DNA from: Bin5 sp965221145
GTDB taxonomy: Bacteria > Chloroflexota > Anaerolineae > Caldilineales > Caldilineaceae
Assembly: GCA_965221145.1 (NCBI GenBank)
Contig: OZ244877.1
Span: 1,798,001 to 1,862,000, forward strand
Reading direction: 5' to 3'
DNA: 64,000 bases
Made by a program: the position numbers and the translations under genes. Within the stretch, counting starts at the first letter, position 1. The number at the start of each line of letters is the position of its first letter. This document shows positions 62,798 through 64,000 of this stretch, piece after piece. The notes under the pieces are model-generated. The model saw only the letters and a list, made by a program, of their open reading frames with translations. It made no database searches and was not told the origin of the DNA.

Positions 62798-64000
62798 ATG
62801 ACCGCTCCAATCATCAGACTGACCACGCGCGTGGGCGCGCCAACGGTCAGCCCCTACATCTATAGCAGCTTTGCCGAGCACTTTGGGCGCTGCATCTACG
62901 ACGGCATCTGGGTGGGGTACGACTCCGACATTCCCCACGAAGATGGCCTGCGCCGCGATACGCTTGAGGCTTTGGCGGAACTGGCGCTGCCGACAGTGCG
63001 CTGGCCCGGCGGCAACTGGGCCGAATACTACCACTGGCGCGACGGCATCGGACCGCCGCACGCGCGTCCCCAGCGTTACAACATCGAATGGGGTATCCCC
63101 GAAAGCAACGCCTTTGGCACGCACGAATATATGCGCTTTTGTGATGCAATTGGGGCTGAGCCATACCTGGTGCTCAATGTCGCCAGCGGTACCGTGCAGG
63201 AGGGCCGCGATTGGGTCGAGTACTGCAACTCCGACCACGATAGCGAGATCGTGCGGCTGCGTCGCGCCAACGGTCAGGAGCAACCCTGGCAGGTCAGACT
63301 TTGGGACGTCGGCAACGAAAGCTGGCACTCCGGCGGACAGTTCCGTTCGCAGGACTATGTTGCCGCCTACCGACGGTATTCCAACAAGCTGCGTATGCTG
63401 GGTACTGGAGACCGCGACAGGGCCTCGGCAGTCAAGCTGATCGCGTGCGGCGCTTGCCTTCTCTATCGAGACTGGGACGCCGAGTTCCTGGCCGGCATGA
63501 AGCAGACGCCCAACATGCTCCACATGGTTGACTTCATCTCCGATCATATCTATCAGGGCCGCAATCTGACCGACCGCGGTTTTCCTGATGAGGACCATTT
63601 GCGCCTTCTGAGCGAGTTGGACATACTGGAGGCTGAACTGCGGCGCGCCACCGCTTTGGTCAGGGCCTATAGCACAGAACGCCACTACATCGGTCTGGCA
63701 ATGGGCGAGTGGGGAACGTGGTACAAGGGTGTCTGGATTTCCAATCAGTTCCGCCAGGCCAATACGCTGCGGGATGCGCTCTTCACCGCGACCACATTCC
63801 ATCTCTTTCACAACTTTGCTGATACGCTCTACATGGCGAATATGTCGATGACGGTCAACGCGCTTCAATGTCTTGTGCAAACCTATGGGCCGCTGGCGGT
63901 CACCACACCGACCTATCACGTCTTCAAGATGTACAAACCACACCGCAACGGCATTGTGATGGATTGCGAGTTGTCAGACGGTCCGACGCTGCGTTGGCCT
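62798..64000 (+). CDS. Alpha-L-arabinofuranosidase, GH51 family (partial, runs off the window)
   Basis: At least 400 residues, cut by the window end. The N-terminus PYIYSSFAEHFGRCIYDGIW and VRWPGGNWAEYYHWRDGIG are GH51-typical. The acid/base glutamate is in LWDVGNES (Glu174) and the nucleophile in AMGEWGTWYKG (Glu304). It releases terminal arabinofuranose from arabinan, arabinoxylan or glycosides. No signal peptide at the start, so it acts in the cytoplasm on imported oligosaccharides. It shares strand and likely purpose with transporter 6 and the GH127-like enzyme, but the AlkD-like gene lies between. Confidence 0.92.
   Translation, partial: MTAPIIRLTTRVGAPTVSPYIYSSFAEHFGRCIYDGIWVGYDSDIPHEDGLRRDTLEALAELALPTVRWPGGNWAEYYHWRDGIGPPHARPQRYNIEWGIPESNAFGTHEYMRFCDAIGAEPYLVLNVASGTVQEGRDWVEYCNSDHDSEIVRLRRANGQEQPWQVRLWDVGNESWHSGGQFRSQDYVAAYRRYSNKLRMLGTGDRDRASAVKLIACGACLLYRDWDAEFLAGMKQTPNMLHMVDFISDHIYQGRNLTDRGFPDEDHLRLLSELDILEAELRRATALVRAYSTERHYIGLAMGEWGTWYKGVWISNQFRQANTLRDALFTATTFHLFHNFADTLYMANMSMTVNALQCLVQTYGPLAVTTPTYHVFKMYKPHRNGIVMDCELSDGPTLRWP

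Overview
The window is GC-rich, gene-dense bacterial chromosome that looks like a Chloroflexota (Caldilineae/Anaerolineae-like) genome, perhaps a metagenome-derived symbiont. This is inferred from content: secreted SH3b proteins with long Thr-Pro linkers, many CUT1 sugar ABC transporters without a local ATPase, repeated phytanoyl-CoA dioxygenase-like (PhyH) genes, Gfo/Idh/MocA oxidoreductases and AtuA. No rRNA, complete tRNA or CRISPR array was seen, so the assignment is not proven.

Layout. 0.1-3.5 kb: promoter, tandem glycine riboswitch, terminator hairpin and gcvP. 4-10.5 kb: permease remnant, S51 peptidase, DUF1349-like protein, repeats and three PhyH genes, one split by a MITE. 10.8-14.9 kb: an operon of fused desaturase-Rieske oxygenase, MocA-like dehydrogenase, TIM-barrel isomerase and SDR, recalling rhizopine (moc) catabolism. 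15-23.5 kb: a PhyH gene with an internal amber codon, then a minus-strand operon of sugar transporter, GMC oxidoreductase, epimerase and PhyH. 24.5-31 kb: minus-strand operon of a transporter whose binding-protein gene is truncated, plus deoC, MocA and AtuA. 31-34.4 kb: nested insertion sequences and MITEs and a small secreted protein. 34.6-42 kb: minus-strand operon with inositol-phosphate synthase, PfkB kinase, transporter, MocA and a PEP-mutase/isocitrate-lyase family enzyme. 42.5-48.1 kb: PhyH, transporter, PhyH. 48.3-50.6 kb: paired secreted SH3b proteins. 50.9-56 kb: transporter and two PhyH genes. 56.4-64 kb: transporter, GH127-like enzyme, AlkD/HEAT-like protein and a GH51 arabinofuranosidase cut by the window end.

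How it works together. Six CUT1 import systems (binding protein plus two permeases) bring in sugars, polyols or glycosides, presumably sharing one MsmX/MsiK-type ATPase encoded elsewhere. The enzymes around them are oxidoreductases, isomerases, aldolases, kinases and glycosidases for unusual sugars and cyclitols. Nine PhyH-type Fe(II)/2-oxoglutarate oxygenases and a Rieske-linked di-iron oxygenase suggest hydroxylation or oxidative O-/N-demethylation of imported compounds (inference). All six binding-protein/permease junctions carry a strong stem-loop, which could set the high binding-protein to permease ratio.

Genome dynamics. At least three MITE families with target-site duplications, an IS982-family element carrying two MITEs, an IS4-like element with a frameshifted transposase, and several broken genes show recent mobile-element activity.
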